64,000 nt of DNA from assembly GCA_964494205.1 (NCBI GenBank), contig CAZBRD010000003.1, forward strand, positions 1-64,000. Direction: 5' to 3'. This stretch comes from JBBTCX01 sp964494205. Its GTDB lineage: Bacteria > Planctomycetota > Phycisphaerae > UBA1845. Shown in pieces: positions 1 to 8,411 of this stretch; position 1 is the first letter of the stretch, and every line of letters starts with the position of its first letter. Below the pieces are notes generated by a model. The model worked only from the letters and a program-made list of their open reading frames with translations. It made no database searches and was not told the origin of the DNA. The translations under genes were made by a program, and so were the position numbers.

Positions 1-108
1 CCTTTTCTATTGGATAAACAACAACCATCAACAAAAGTGCTCAGTTTGAGTAATTTAAGGTTGTATTTCATTGAATGCCAAAACTCGCTCTAGATTTCTC
101 GCTGAAAA

Positions 109-876
109 CTAAGTGAGAGGTTGCGTTCCCCGAATCACAATGGCACCCTCGAAATGTGCTTCTTCGAGCAGTCGCTCGATTTTGCCGCATCGAACCGCTT
201 CATTTTCGAGATCGACTCCATGAATATCCGAGAGCTTTTCACTCTTGAGCCGCAGCGTTTTCGTCCGCGGTCCAAGAGTGGCGATCCAATCTTCGAACGA
301 CGGACCGCGTTGCAGGTGCATTTCATCGAGACATGCGCCGACGCTCCACGAACCAATCGCGTCAATCAGTTCGCGCACCTCCATCGGCGAAAGAAAACAA
401 CCATGCGCGCCTGCCACAAGGCCGATAGCAATGCCGGACGCCTCTGCCTCGAATCGAACCCCACGAAGTATACCCTGCGCGAAGTTAAGCAAATCCTGAT
501 ATCGATTGATGCAACCGCTTTCGACCGAATCCGAATGGCCAAGTGGAGGCATCACGAGATTCAGATGGCGGAGATTGCCATTTCCAAGATGGCGAAGTGC
601 TGCATTGAGTTCGTCTTCCGTTTTGCGCACGTCACCATGTGACAGGCGGATTTCGATGCCGCTCACTGAACGGTGCGAGTCATCAACTCGCCGAATCAAG
701 CGCTGCCATTGTTCCAGAAGACTGCTCGATTGACCCTGCTCAAGCGAGAATTCACAGCCCACAAAGTTGCCTCTGCGAAGCTCTTCGGTGATCGACTGCC
801 ACTGCGAAGCCTTCCGATTCTGATCGACGTAGTGCAATCGTGGCCAACGAAGTGTCGTGGCATCGTGCATCGGCAT
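109..876 (-). CDS. Degenerate xylose-isomerase-like TIM-barrel protein
   Basis: The protein has the layout of the sugar phosphate isomerase/epimerase (AP endonuclease 2) TIM-barrel superfamily: alternating strand/helix segments, an ACLDEMH stretch where the family has a CLDTGH-type metal site, and a closing EGAIVIRG strand. Several expected metal ligands look replaced (LVAG where the family has LEN), so catalysis is doubtful. I chose the ATG at 876, which has AGGT just upstream; in-frame starts at 915 and 987 would run into the promoter region of the divergent mutL. The real substrate cannot be told from the sequence. It could be a non-catalytic paralogue, as planctomycetes carry many such barrel proteins. 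Confidence 0.65.
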   Translation of the reverse strand: MPMHDATTLRWPRLHYVDQNRKASQWQSITEELRRGNFVGCEFSLEQGQSSSLLEQWQRLIRRVDDSHRSVSGIEIRLSHGDVRKTEDELNAALRHLGNGNLRHLNLVMPPLGHSDSVESGCINRYQDLLNFAQGILRGVRFEAEASGIAIGLVAGAHGCFLSPMEVRELIDAIGSWSVGACLDEMHLQRGPSFEDWIATLGPRTKTLRLKSEKLSDIHGVDLENEAVRCGKIERLLEEAHFEGAIVIRGTQPLT

Positions 877-899
877 CTTACCTGTATTCGTGCTGTTCG

Positions 900-929
900 T
901 TGGCTGGTCGTGCATCGAAGGACTATAAT
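900..929 (+). promoter_or_regulatory. Probable mutL promoter
   Basis: TTGGCT at 900-905 and a perfect TATAAT at 924-929 are separated by 18 bases, placing a transcription start near 936, ahead of mutL. The same AT-rich block reads TATTAT on the minus strand and may also serve the divergent gene. Confidence 0.5.
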
Positions 930-976
930 ACAACCACGGCGCGTTTGGGGTATTGCAGCTTGCGGGAGTTAGTTCT

Positions 977-2995
977 TTGGCAGTCATTCAGACTCATCAG
1001 TTTCCCACCGATTCAGCCCGCGACCGCGCACCGATTAAGCCGCTGGATTCTGGTCAATCGCGCATCCGTGTCCTGCCCAACCTGCTGGTCAACAAAATCG
1101 CAGCCGGCGAGGTGGTCGAGCGGCCAGCCAGCGTGGTGAAAGAACTCGTCGAGAATTCGCTGGATGCAGGTGCAACGCGCATCGCGGTAACCATCGAAGA
1201 CGGCGGCCGGCAGCTCATCAGGGTTACGGATGACGGCATCGGAATGACGGCTGAGGACCTACGATTCGCGGTCATGCCTCACGCCACCAGCAAGATCACA
1301 GGTGAGGAAGATTTGTACGCCATTTCGACGATGGGTTTTCGCGGCGAAGCCCTCGCAAGTATCTCATCTGTTTCGCGGTTGAGAATCGCCTCGCGCGTGC
1401 GTGGCACTAACGAAGGCCACGAGATTCGCGTGACGGCAGAGCAGGTTGAATCATCCAACGCAGCCGGATGTCCGGAAGGGACGACGGTCGAAGTTCGCGA
1501 TCTGTTCTTCAATGTTCCCGCCAGACGCAAGTTCCTCAAAGGTGCATCGACCGAGGTTGGACATATCAACGAACAAGTCGGGCGCATCGCATTGGCGAGA
1601 CCTGACGTTTCCTTTGAGGTCCGAAGCAATGAACGATTGACGCAAAACCTTCCGGCCAGCGCGACGCTCCTCGAACGAGTGGCCAAGTTCTACGGACATG
1701 AATTGGCTCAGGCGCTGTTGCGCGTGGAACGCGACGAGCGCGGCTTGAAGATCGACGCGTTTGCGGCGTTGCCCGCTCAATCGCGAGCGACAGCCCAATG
1801 GCAATATGTATACGTCAACGGGCGGTACATTCGCGACCGATTCATTCAGCATGCGATCAAGGAATCATATCGCGGATTGATGGAACCCAATCGCCATGGA
1901 GTGGTCTTCTTGTTCCTCACGATTGATCCTGCACTCGTCGATGTGAACGTGCACCCGACGAAAATCGAGGTCCGCTGGGCCGATTCGAATCTGGTTCATT
2001 CGCAGGTGCTGAGTGCGTTGCGCGAAGCCTTTCAACGGGCGGATCTTACACCAACCTTGCGAACCGATCGGGCCGCTCTCACGCCTCCGCCGGAAGTTCA
2101 GGAGCGCATGCGGGAAGAATTAGCCTCGATGCTGAAATCGCAGCTTTCCGGGCAATCGCCGCCGTTGTTTGCTGGTCGCGGGGACGAAAGCGGAATATCA
2201 ACTGCCAGAGAATCTTGGGGTGATCAACGCGGGGTCGGATTACCAGAACTTCGAACGCAAGTGCCATCGACTGGCAGTGCTGATCCATTGGATGTCTGGC
2301 GGCGTCTTTACGGTGAACGAACGGAACAAACCAATCCCGCTTCCGACTCGTTCGCTGCGTCCATGGGGCAAGTTCTCGCTTCTATGCCGGTTGCATCAAC
2401 TGCAAACACCGCCTTCGGACCCATGCGTCCTCGCGCGATTCAGATGCACAACCTTTATCTCGTCGTCGAGACGGATGAAGGAATCATGATCATCGATCAA
2501 CACGCGCTGCACGAGCGCGTGATCTATGAACAGCTTCGCGAGCGCATGACCAGCGGCACGCTGGAGTCGCAGCGCCTGCTCCTGCCTGAGACGATTCGAG
2601 TGACTGCGCAGCAAATGTCGCTCCTCGAACAACAAGCCGACCTGTTACGGCGACTCGGGATCGACGCATCACCCTTCGGCGCGGACACGGTCGCAGTCCA
2701 CAGCTTCCCGTCGTTGCTCAAGGACACCGACGTGCCGTCGTTCATGAGTGACTTGCTCGACTATCTCTCGCAACAGCCATCCGCGGGTCAGACGGAAGTG
2801 GTCATTCACAAGATTCTGGACATGATGGCCTGCAAGGCAGCGGTCAAAGCGGGCGACCCACTAACCCATGATGAGATCGAAACGCTGGTCCGCAAACGAC
2901 ACTTGGTGGATAAGGCTACGAGTTGCCCGCATGGCCGCCCGACCATACTGCGGCTCACAAAAGCGGACCTGAACCGACAATTCAAGCGAACATAG
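977..2995 (+). CDS. mutL: DNA mismatch repair protein MutL
   Basis: MutL couples MutS mismatch recognition to strand incision. The N-terminal GHKL ATPase is complete: NKIAAGEVVERP and ELVENSLDAG near residues 37-65, DDGIGM, and the GFRGEALASI lid. The C-terminal dimerisation domain carries the endonuclease motif DQHA-x2-E-x4-E (DQHALHERVIYE, about residue 507), an ACKAAVKAG segment and CPHGRP near residue 650. This is the nuclease-competent MutL type found in bacteria without methyl-directed MutH. Length (672 aa) is normal. I chose TTG 977 because GGGAG lies 8 bases upstream; TTG 953 is the longer alternative. No mutS is in the window. Confidence 0.95.
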   Translation: MAVIQTHQFPTDSARDRAPIKPLDSGQSRIRVLPNLLVNKIAAGEVVERPASVVKELVENSLDAGATRIAVTIEDGGRQLIRVTDDGIGMTAEDLRFAVMPHATSKITGEEDLYAISTMGFRGEALASISSVSRLRIASRVRGTNEGHEIRVTAEQVESSNAAGCPEGTTVEVRDLFFNVPARRKFLKGASTEVGHINEQVGRIALARPDVSFEVRSNERLTQNLPASATLLERVAKFYGHELAQALLRVERDERGLKIDAFAALPAQSRATAQWQYVYVNGRYIRDRFIQHAIKESYRGLMEPNRHGVVFLFLTIDPALVDVNVHPTKIEVRWADSNLVHSQVLSALREAFQRADLTPTLRTDRAALTPPPEVQERMREELASMLKSQLSGQSPPLFAGRGDESGISTARESWGDQRGVGLPELRTQVPSTGSADPLDVWRRLYGERTEQTNPASDSFAASMGQVLASMPVASTANTAFGPMRPRAIQMHNLYLVVETDEGIMIIDQHALHERVIYEQLRERMTSGTLESQRLLLPETIRVTAQQMSLLEQQADLLRRLGIDASPFGADTVAVHSFPSLLKDTDVPSFMSDLLDYLSQQPSAGQTEVVIHKILDMMACKAAVKAGDPLTHDEIETLVRKRHLVDKATSCPHGRPTILRLTKADLNRQFKRT

Positions 2996-3142
2996 CATCG
3001 CACGACTCATCCAACCGTTGCATTTCGCAAGCAAATCGGCTATGAAAAACATCTGGGGACGTGGATTACCCGCCTTTTCATGCGCACGCATGCCCAAATG
3101 GAAGTGGAGAAACCTGTTTTCGCCTTTTGTGGAGTACCAACC

Positions 3143-6100
3143 ATGTTGAGTGCTGGTCTGTCGTCATTGATTCAATCAATTCATACCCGGCGAACGACAA
3201 CGTTGTTCTGTGTTTTGGCGATGATGACGAGTTCGGCTTTCGGCGGTCACATCCAACTCGAACCTGCTTCTGCAGACGATTCGATCGAGCAAGTAGAGAT
3301 CGTAGCCAACATCAAGGGCGGCGAGTCACTCGTCTCGTTCGACGAGGCAACGCTTGCGCAACTTGGGCTCGGTGCTGTTCAGCTTGCTTCCGCTCAATCC
3401 TCGGGCGCCAATGGAACAATGAACTTTGCGGTCAGCGATCAATCGTCACTGAAAGTTCTAACGGGCATGGGACAGCCTGCATCTTATGACGGAGGCACGC
3501 TCACGCACAACTCCGGCCTGGTGATTGCAGGACGAAACGGCACCGTTCGTTTTGATAGTTTGAAGATTCAACTGCAGACCCATGCCGATGGTGCGTACAC
3601 CGCAGCCATCGTAACTGACGATCTAACACCGATGCTTGATTTGTTGGAAGCCAAGATTGCGTTCGATCGCGCGTCCGGGCGAGTGTTTATTGAGAGTGCT
3701 TCCGTGACCGCGACGCAGGCGTTGGCAGATGCGCTGGGGGTTCAACGATTGGCGGGTCATGTCGTCGGCACGATTCAGACAATCGCAACGACGGACGTCA
3801 GTATTCGGGTTGATGACGAGACGGAAGTCGAGGGCGGGGTAGCCGGCGGTAATAACGGCACGGACTGCTGGAACACGGGCGACCCGTTAATCGGTCCGGA
3901 CGTGATCGTCGGAGTGCTCGATAGCATCTGCAATTACGATACGGTTGGCGGCATCGACGCGTTTTCGGTCGGTACTGTTTCGTGCAACATCGGTAGTTCC
4001 AACCTTTCGTGGCAGGCGAGCCCTGATCCCGATCACCCGGTCATTGGCCAGAATATCTTCAAGCTCAAAGGTGGCCGCATCGAGCAAATCGGGCAAAGCT
4101 GGCTGAAGCACGGTTTCACGGCGCTGACACTCAACGATTGCGGATGCGGTTGCTCGGGTCCGGGTGGAAGCGTGCTCGGTGTTGGTTGCTCAGATCCCTA
4201 TGGCTGCGGTCTCAATGGCGGCCAGGGCGGACTTGGACCGAAGTCGGAAATAAATCCTTCTACCGGCGTCAACCCTGGTACACACGACAGCTCCTCCGGC
4301 AACGCGATTTACAAGCGCTCGCAGGTAAAGGTCTCCGAACTGGAGGTTTCGTCTGCCAGCGTTCGTTACTTCGCTGAAGGTCAATACGTCGCGGCAGATG
4401 ATGCAGCCGCCGGCAACTCAGATAACAACAACTCATACATTGCGGTTTCGATGACCGGCAGCGGAAGTAATTGGAATTCGGCCCTCATCGGCACGACTCA
4501 GCGCGAGCAGGCGGGCATCCGTGCATGGAACGACACGGAAGGCGGAGTCACCGAAACAGATGTAAACATTTCCGGCGATGGGCTGGTTATCGTAGCCGCC
4601 AAAGCGACAGACCTCGGAAACGGTTACTGGCACTATGAGTATGCGGTGCAGAACCTCACGAGCGATCGGGCGATCGGCACGTTCTCAGTGCCGACCGATG
4701 TGGCCACCAGCATTCAGAACGTCGGGTTTCACGATGTGGACTATCACAGCGGCGAGCCGTATGACGGCACCGATTGGACCGGGACTCCGGGTGCGGGCTG
4801 GGTGACGTGGGCCACGACTGCCTATGCGATGAATCCGAACGCGAACGCTTTGCGCTGGGGCACCCTTTACAACTTCCGGTTTGATGCCAACCGCGCGCCG
4901 ACGACCGGATCGATTACGCTCGGAATCTTCAAGCCCGGTTCACCAACGTCGGTGACAGCAATGACAGTTGTGCCGACGGCTGCACCAGTTGCGTGCATAA
5001 CGCCAACCGAATGCGACGACGGCCTCTACTGCTCAGGTGCCGAAGATTGTGTTGCGGGATTCTGCGCAGCGGGCGTTCCGCCTTGCTCAGGACTTTGCGA
5101 CGAGGCGCTCAACGCATGCGTCGAGTGCTTGTCGACGTTTGATTGCGATGACGGCGTTTTCTGCAACGGGGCAGAGACGTGCTCGGGAGGAGCCTGCGTC
5201 GATGGTGCGGAGCCGTGCGTGCTTTTCTGTGATGAACCAACAGATACTTGCATCAATTGCCTCGCCAACGTTGATTGTGACGACGGCGTGTTCTGCAACG
5301 GCAGCGAAGCCTGTGCAGGCGGTGCCTGTTTCCCCGCTGGGTCTGGCGTGGTTAACGGCGGATTCAACGGCTCGTCGGGCTGGGTAGATCACACGGACGT
5401 TGGCGGGCCAATTGTCTACGCAAACCAATTAGAGGTGAACGGTCCGGATGGAGATGGCGGCGGATTCACCTGGGCCGACCAAGCGAACGTCATTGTCGAT
5501 GGCGGCAACCTCCAGTTCACGATCGTGAGTTATACAAGCAGCGATTCGGCAACGTGGGATTATCCGGTCGTGTATATCGATGGTGACTATTACGGGATCG
5601 ATGATGACGGCACGCTGGGACCGCAGACGCCCGGCGGCAATGGCAACAGCGGCACGATCAACAACGGTAATCAGGTCATGAATGTGAACATCTCGTTCGA
5701 TCTCGATGCGATCGCCGGGCCGGGCTCACACACGGTCGGTTTCGGTGTGCACAGCGTGGACGGACTTTTCGGCGGCGGCATTCTCATTGTCGATAACGTG
5801 TTGCCCGCGGTGACACCAGCCGATCCCTGCGAAGGGCAATGCTGCAACGAGGCCGGTAGCGCCTGCGTGCCCTGCAACGTGTGCGGCAACGGTATTCTCG
5901 AGTTCGGCGAGCAGTGCGACGATGACAACACGGCCAATTGCGACGGATGCGACTCGACTTGCCAGGCTGAAAACGTGCCTTCGGTCTGCGTGACAGTCAT
6001 GAATTGCATCGGTTATCTGGACAACAATGCCTGCAACCACGCAGCTTGCGTTGCAGGTCCGTGTGACAGCATCTGTAACTTCGGGTGTATTCGGTACGGA

Positions 6101-6331
6101 GATGTAAAGTCTCCGCAAGACGGCATCGTGAATCTCGATGATATCCTCGCGACACTGAGCGCATTTTCCAACTTCGCGAACGCGCCTGATGCGGATATCT
6201 CGCCATGCGGGAGTAACAGCATCATTAACCTCGATGACATTCTCAGCGTTCTGAGCGCCTTTGCAGGGTTCGATCCGTGCGGTTGCGAGCCGGCGGGTCA
6301 GGGGCCGATCTGCGGCAGCGAAGATCCGTGA
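3143..6331 (+). CDS. Large secreted Cys-rich protein with dockerin-like C-terminus
   Basis: This 1062-residue protein is probably exported: a basic stretch (RRTTT) is followed by a hydrophobic segment and an AFGG-type cleavage region. The middle has no family I recognise. Around residues 620-730 there are near-repeated Cys-rich units (DCDDGVFCNGAE, DCDDGVFCNGSE) typical of secreted planctomycete and myxobacterial proteins, then CGNGILEFGEQCDDDN, a DUF4215/Myxococcus-type Cys repeat. The last ~80 residues hold two calcium-loop/helix units (GIVNLDDILATLSAF, IINLDDILSVLSAF), a dockerin-I-like arrangement. I chose ATG 3143 with GGAG 8 bases upstream rather than the longer frame from 3080. Function unknown; a surface or extracellular role is inference. 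Confidence 0.8.
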   Translation: MLSAGLSSLIQSIHTRRTTTLFCVLAMMTSSAFGGHIQLEPASADDSIEQVEIVANIKGGESLVSFDEATLAQLGLGAVQLASAQSSGANGTMNFAVSDQSSLKVLTGMGQPASYDGGTLTHNSGLVIAGRNGTVRFDSLKIQLQTHADGAYTAAIVTDDLTPMLDLLEAKIAFDRASGRVFIESASVTATQALADALGVQRLAGHVVGTIQTIATTDVSIRVDDETEVEGGVAGGNNGTDCWNTGDPLIGPDVIVGVLDSICNYDTVGGIDAFSVGTVSCNIGSSNLSWQASPDPDHPVIGQNIFKLKGGRIEQIGQSWLKHGFTALTLNDCGCGCSGPGGSVLGVGCSDPYGCGLNGGQGGLGPKSEINPSTGVNPGTHDSSSGNAIYKRSQVKVSELEVSSASVRYFAEGQYVAADDAAAGNSDNNNSYIAVSMTGSGSNWNSALIGTTQREQAGIRAWNDTEGGVTETDVNISGDGLVIVAAKATDLGNGYWHYEYAVQNLTSDRAIGTFSVPTDVATSIQNVGFHDVDYHSGEPYDGTDWTGTPGAGWVTWATTAYAMNPNANALRWGTLYNFRFDANRAPTTGSITLGIFKPGSPTSVTAMTVVPTAAPVACITPTECDDGLYCSGAEDCVAGFCAAGVPPCSGLCDEALNACVECLSTFDCDDGVFCNGAETCSGGACVDGAEPCVLFCDEPTDTCINCLANVDCDDGVFCNGSEACAGGACFPAGSGVVNGGFNGSSGWVDHTDVGGPIVYANQLEVNGPDGDGGGFTWADQANVIVDGGNLQFTIVSYTSSDSATWDYPVVYIDGDYYGIDDDGTLGPQTPGGNGNSGTINNGNQVMNVNISFDLDAIAGPGSHTVGFGVHSVDGLFGGGILIVDNVLPAVTPADPCEGQCCNEAGSACVPCNVCGNGILEFGEQCDDDNTANCDGCDSTCQAENVPSVCVTVMNCIGYLDNNACNHAACVAGPCDSICNFGCIRYGDVKSPQDGIVNLDDILATLSAFSNFANAPDADISPCGSNSIINLDDILSVLSAFAGFDPCGCEPAGQGPICGSEDP

Positions 6332-6358
6332 CCTTACTCTGAACGTTTCGCCAGTAAC

Positions 6359-6391
6359 CGGGGCAGGTCGAATGGCCTGCCCCGCGTTGTT
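6359..6391 (+). terminator. Probable intrinsic terminator
   Basis: CGGGGCAGG (6359-6367) pairs with CCTGCCCCG (6376-6384) across an 8-base loop, followed by a weak T-rich tail. It lies directly behind the large secreted protein gene. Confidence 0.55.
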
Positions 6392-6494
6392 TACACCACA
6401 AATTGGCCGATTTCGTGCAATCAAAACAGTAGCGATTGACATTGCCTTTCAGATACTATGAAGGCTGGTTTTTTGTTGGAGGGAGCTTAGTTCC

Positions 6495-7793
6495 ATGCGT
6501 GTTTCCAAACTGATTCGCAATTCGATCGTCTGCGTTATCGGCCTGACTCTATATACGGGCACCGCGTCGGCTACGTTCCATTTCATGCAGATCGAGCAGG
6601 TCATCGGCGGCGTCAACGGCGACACGACCGCGCAAGCAATCCAGCTTCGCATGCGCTCAGCCGGGCAGAATCTCGTCGGCCAGGGCAGGCTGGTGGTTCG
6701 CAATGCCGCAGGCGCCAGCCCGGTCACCATTGTGGACATGACCACCAATGTTCCGAATGGCCAATCAGGTCGCCGTGTGCTGGTTGCCAGCGCGGGGTTC
6801 CTCAATAAGACCACGCCCGCGACCGTGGCTGATTTTCCAATGACCAACCTCATCCCCGCCAGTTATCTCAATGCCGGCACGCTGACGTTCGAGGACGATT
6901 TCGGCACAGTCTACTGGCGATTGAGCTGGGGCGGCGCTTCTTACACGGGTTCGGGCAGCGGTAGTATCGCCAACGATCCGGACGGAAATTTCAATCCGCC
7001 GTTTGCCAATCCACTTCCTGCGTCGACGAACATGGCCCTTCAATTCACGGGTCCTGCCAACGCGACAAGCACCAACAACAATGCACAGTATGTGGTGACG
7101 CAGGCTGCGGCCGTGTTTACCAACAATGCGAACGCTGCATTCACCGTGATGGCTCAGCCAATGGGCGCTTGTTGTCTGGCCATCGGTGGTTGCACGGCAA
7201 CCACCCAGGCAGGGTGTGTGGGTGATTATCTCGGCGATGGAACCATTTGCACTTCACCGGGTTGTGTGACGCCGATCGCGATCGTGGAATCGACACCGCC
7301 CAACAACGCAATCGACGCCCGCCAACCATCCAGCTTGACTATGGGATGTATGGATTCTCCAGGTTTTGATTCCGTCCTACTCACGTTCGACGGCGACGCC
7401 GAGGACGTGGACGTGGACGATTTTGAGTTATCAACCGTTCCACAGGGTGGCGAACCGATCATCGCGGCCGTTCAACCGGATGGCATGACGGCTGAATTGT
7501 TCTTTGAGACGGCCATTCCCGTCGGATACTGGACGGTGATTACTCATATCACCAGCGGCACCAGCGTTCGGCTCGGCTTCCTCCCCGGCGACGTAAACAA
7601 CGACCGCACAGCCAGCCCGGTGGACATTCTGAAGCTGATCGATCACCTGAATGGGGTGGAAAGTTACGCCGCGTACCAGACTGATATTGACCGCTCCGGG
7701 GTCACCAACCCGGCCGACATCCTTCGCGTCATCGACCTGTTGAATGGCGCCGATTGCTTCGATGCGTACAACGGCCAGACCTTGCCGCAGTAG
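6495..7793 (+). CDS. Secreted protein with dockerin-like C-terminal repeats
   Basis: The 432-residue product starts with a clear signal peptide (MRVSKLIRN, then a hydrophobic core, cleavage near ASA-TFH). A Cys-containing unit GACCLAIGGC lies near residue 225. From about residue 364 there are two duplicated calcium-loop units, GDVNNDRTASPVDILKLID and DIDRSGVTNPADILRVIDL, a dockerin-I-like pair common at the C-terminus of Phycisphaerae exported proteins. The start has a strong GGAGGGAG at 6479-6486. The central domain is unrecognised. It is a paralogue in style, not in sequence, of the preceding secreted protein. No cohesin is in the window, so a surface-anchoring role is only a guess. Confidence 0.85.
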   Translation: MRVSKLIRNSIVCVIGLTLYTGTASATFHFMQIEQVIGGVNGDTTAQAIQLRMRSAGQNLVGQGRLVVRNAAGASPVTIVDMTTNVPNGQSGRRVLVASAGFLNKTTPATVADFPMTNLIPASYLNAGTLTFEDDFGTVYWRLSWGGASYTGSGSGSIANDPDGNFNPPFANPLPASTNMALQFTGPANATSTNNNAQYVVTQAAAVFTNNANAAFTVMAQPMGACCLAIGGCTATTQAGCVGDYLGDGTICTSPGCVTPIAIVESTPPNNAIDARQPSSLTMGCMDSPGFDSVLLTFDGDAEDVDVDDFELSTVPQGGEPIIAAVQPDGMTAELFFETAIPVGYWTVITHITSGTSVRLGFLPGDVNNDRTASPVDILKLIDHLNGVESYAAYQTDIDRSGVTNPADILRVIDLLNGADCFDAYNGQTLPQ

Positions 7794-7881
7794 TATCAGT
7801 ATCCCCTTCGATCGCGATCGCCCGGCGTTTCCTTTTTCGGTGAAACGCTGGGCGAATCTGCCTTCCTGCTCGTGTTTTTCG

Positions 7882-7909
7882 TTGACAAAATTGTCAAGAT
7901 GGATAGCAT
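7882..7909 (+). promoter_or_regulatory. Promoter with overlapping palindromic operator
   Basis: TTGACA (7882-7887) and TAGCAT (7904-7909), 16 bases apart, form a plausible sigma-70-type promoter for the LysM lipoprotein. The -35 box is half of a perfect palindrome, TTGACAAAATTGTCAA at 7882-7897, which looks like a binding site for a dimeric regulator. Confidence 0.5.
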
Positions 7910-7958
7910 ACCCCCTCGTTAGTTTTGCGCGGTTACTTTAAGACAGGAGGTCCAAATC

Positions 7959-8312
7959 ATGCGCAGGAGTGCGTTCCATCTCTTTGGTTTGACAATTCTC
8001 GGTTTGGCGTTGGTCGGGTGCAAAGGCGGCAATAAGAAGACCGCCATGAACGATCCGTATGATCAACCACTTGATCAGCCGGCGGCCAGCGATCCCTATG
8101 GTGCAACGTATGGCAGCCAGCCGATGACGGATTCTTCCTACACTAGCGGTTCTCGCACGCACGTCGTGCAAAAGAAGGAGACATTGTTCTCCATCGCTCG
8201 TATGCACTACAACGGCGACGCCTCCAAGTGGAAGGCCATTTACGAAGCCAATCGCGATCAGATTCCCAACAAGGATCAAATTCGCGTCGGCCAGAAGCTG
8301 ATCATTCCCTGA
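7959..8312 (+). CDS. LysM-domain lipoprotein
   Basis: A short signal peptide ends in the lipobox LALVGC, so the mature protein should be lipidated at Cys-21 or so. A disordered Pro/Asp/Ser-rich linker follows, then one LysM domain (about residues 67-117: HVVQKKETLFSIARMHY ... VGQKLIIP), which binds peptidoglycan glycan. It would therefore bridge a membrane and the cell wall, consistent with planctomycetes having peptidoglycan. A near-perfect ribosome binding site, AGGAGG at 7945-7950, sits 8 bases before ATG 7959. Confidence 0.9.
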   Translation: MRRSAFHLFGLTILGLALVGCKGGNKKTAMNDPYDQPLDQPAASDPYGATYGSQPMTDSSYTSGSRTHVVQKKETLFSIARMHYNGDASKWKAIYEANRDQIPNKDQIRVGQKLIIP

Positions 8313-8328
8313 CAAGCATTAGTAGAGT

Positions 8329-8411
8329 GATTGTCGGTTGTCGATCGAACGAAGTAGCCGCATTGCGCCGAGCAAACCGGGCCGCAAGGGGTTGATCGAC
8401 AACCGACAATC
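8329..8411. repeat. 18-bp perfect inverted repeat around the recG start
   Basis: GATTGTCGGTTGTCGATC at 8329-8346 is the exact reverse complement of 8394-8411, with a 47-base loop. The left arm contains the TTG used here as the recG start. In RNA it would form a stem that hides that start codon. Confidence 0.8.

Noticed and set aside
5726..6442. A 238-residue minus-strand frame behind the secreted protein
   Set aside because: Mirror of the Cys-rich and dockerin-like repeats on the plus strand and crosses the terminator.
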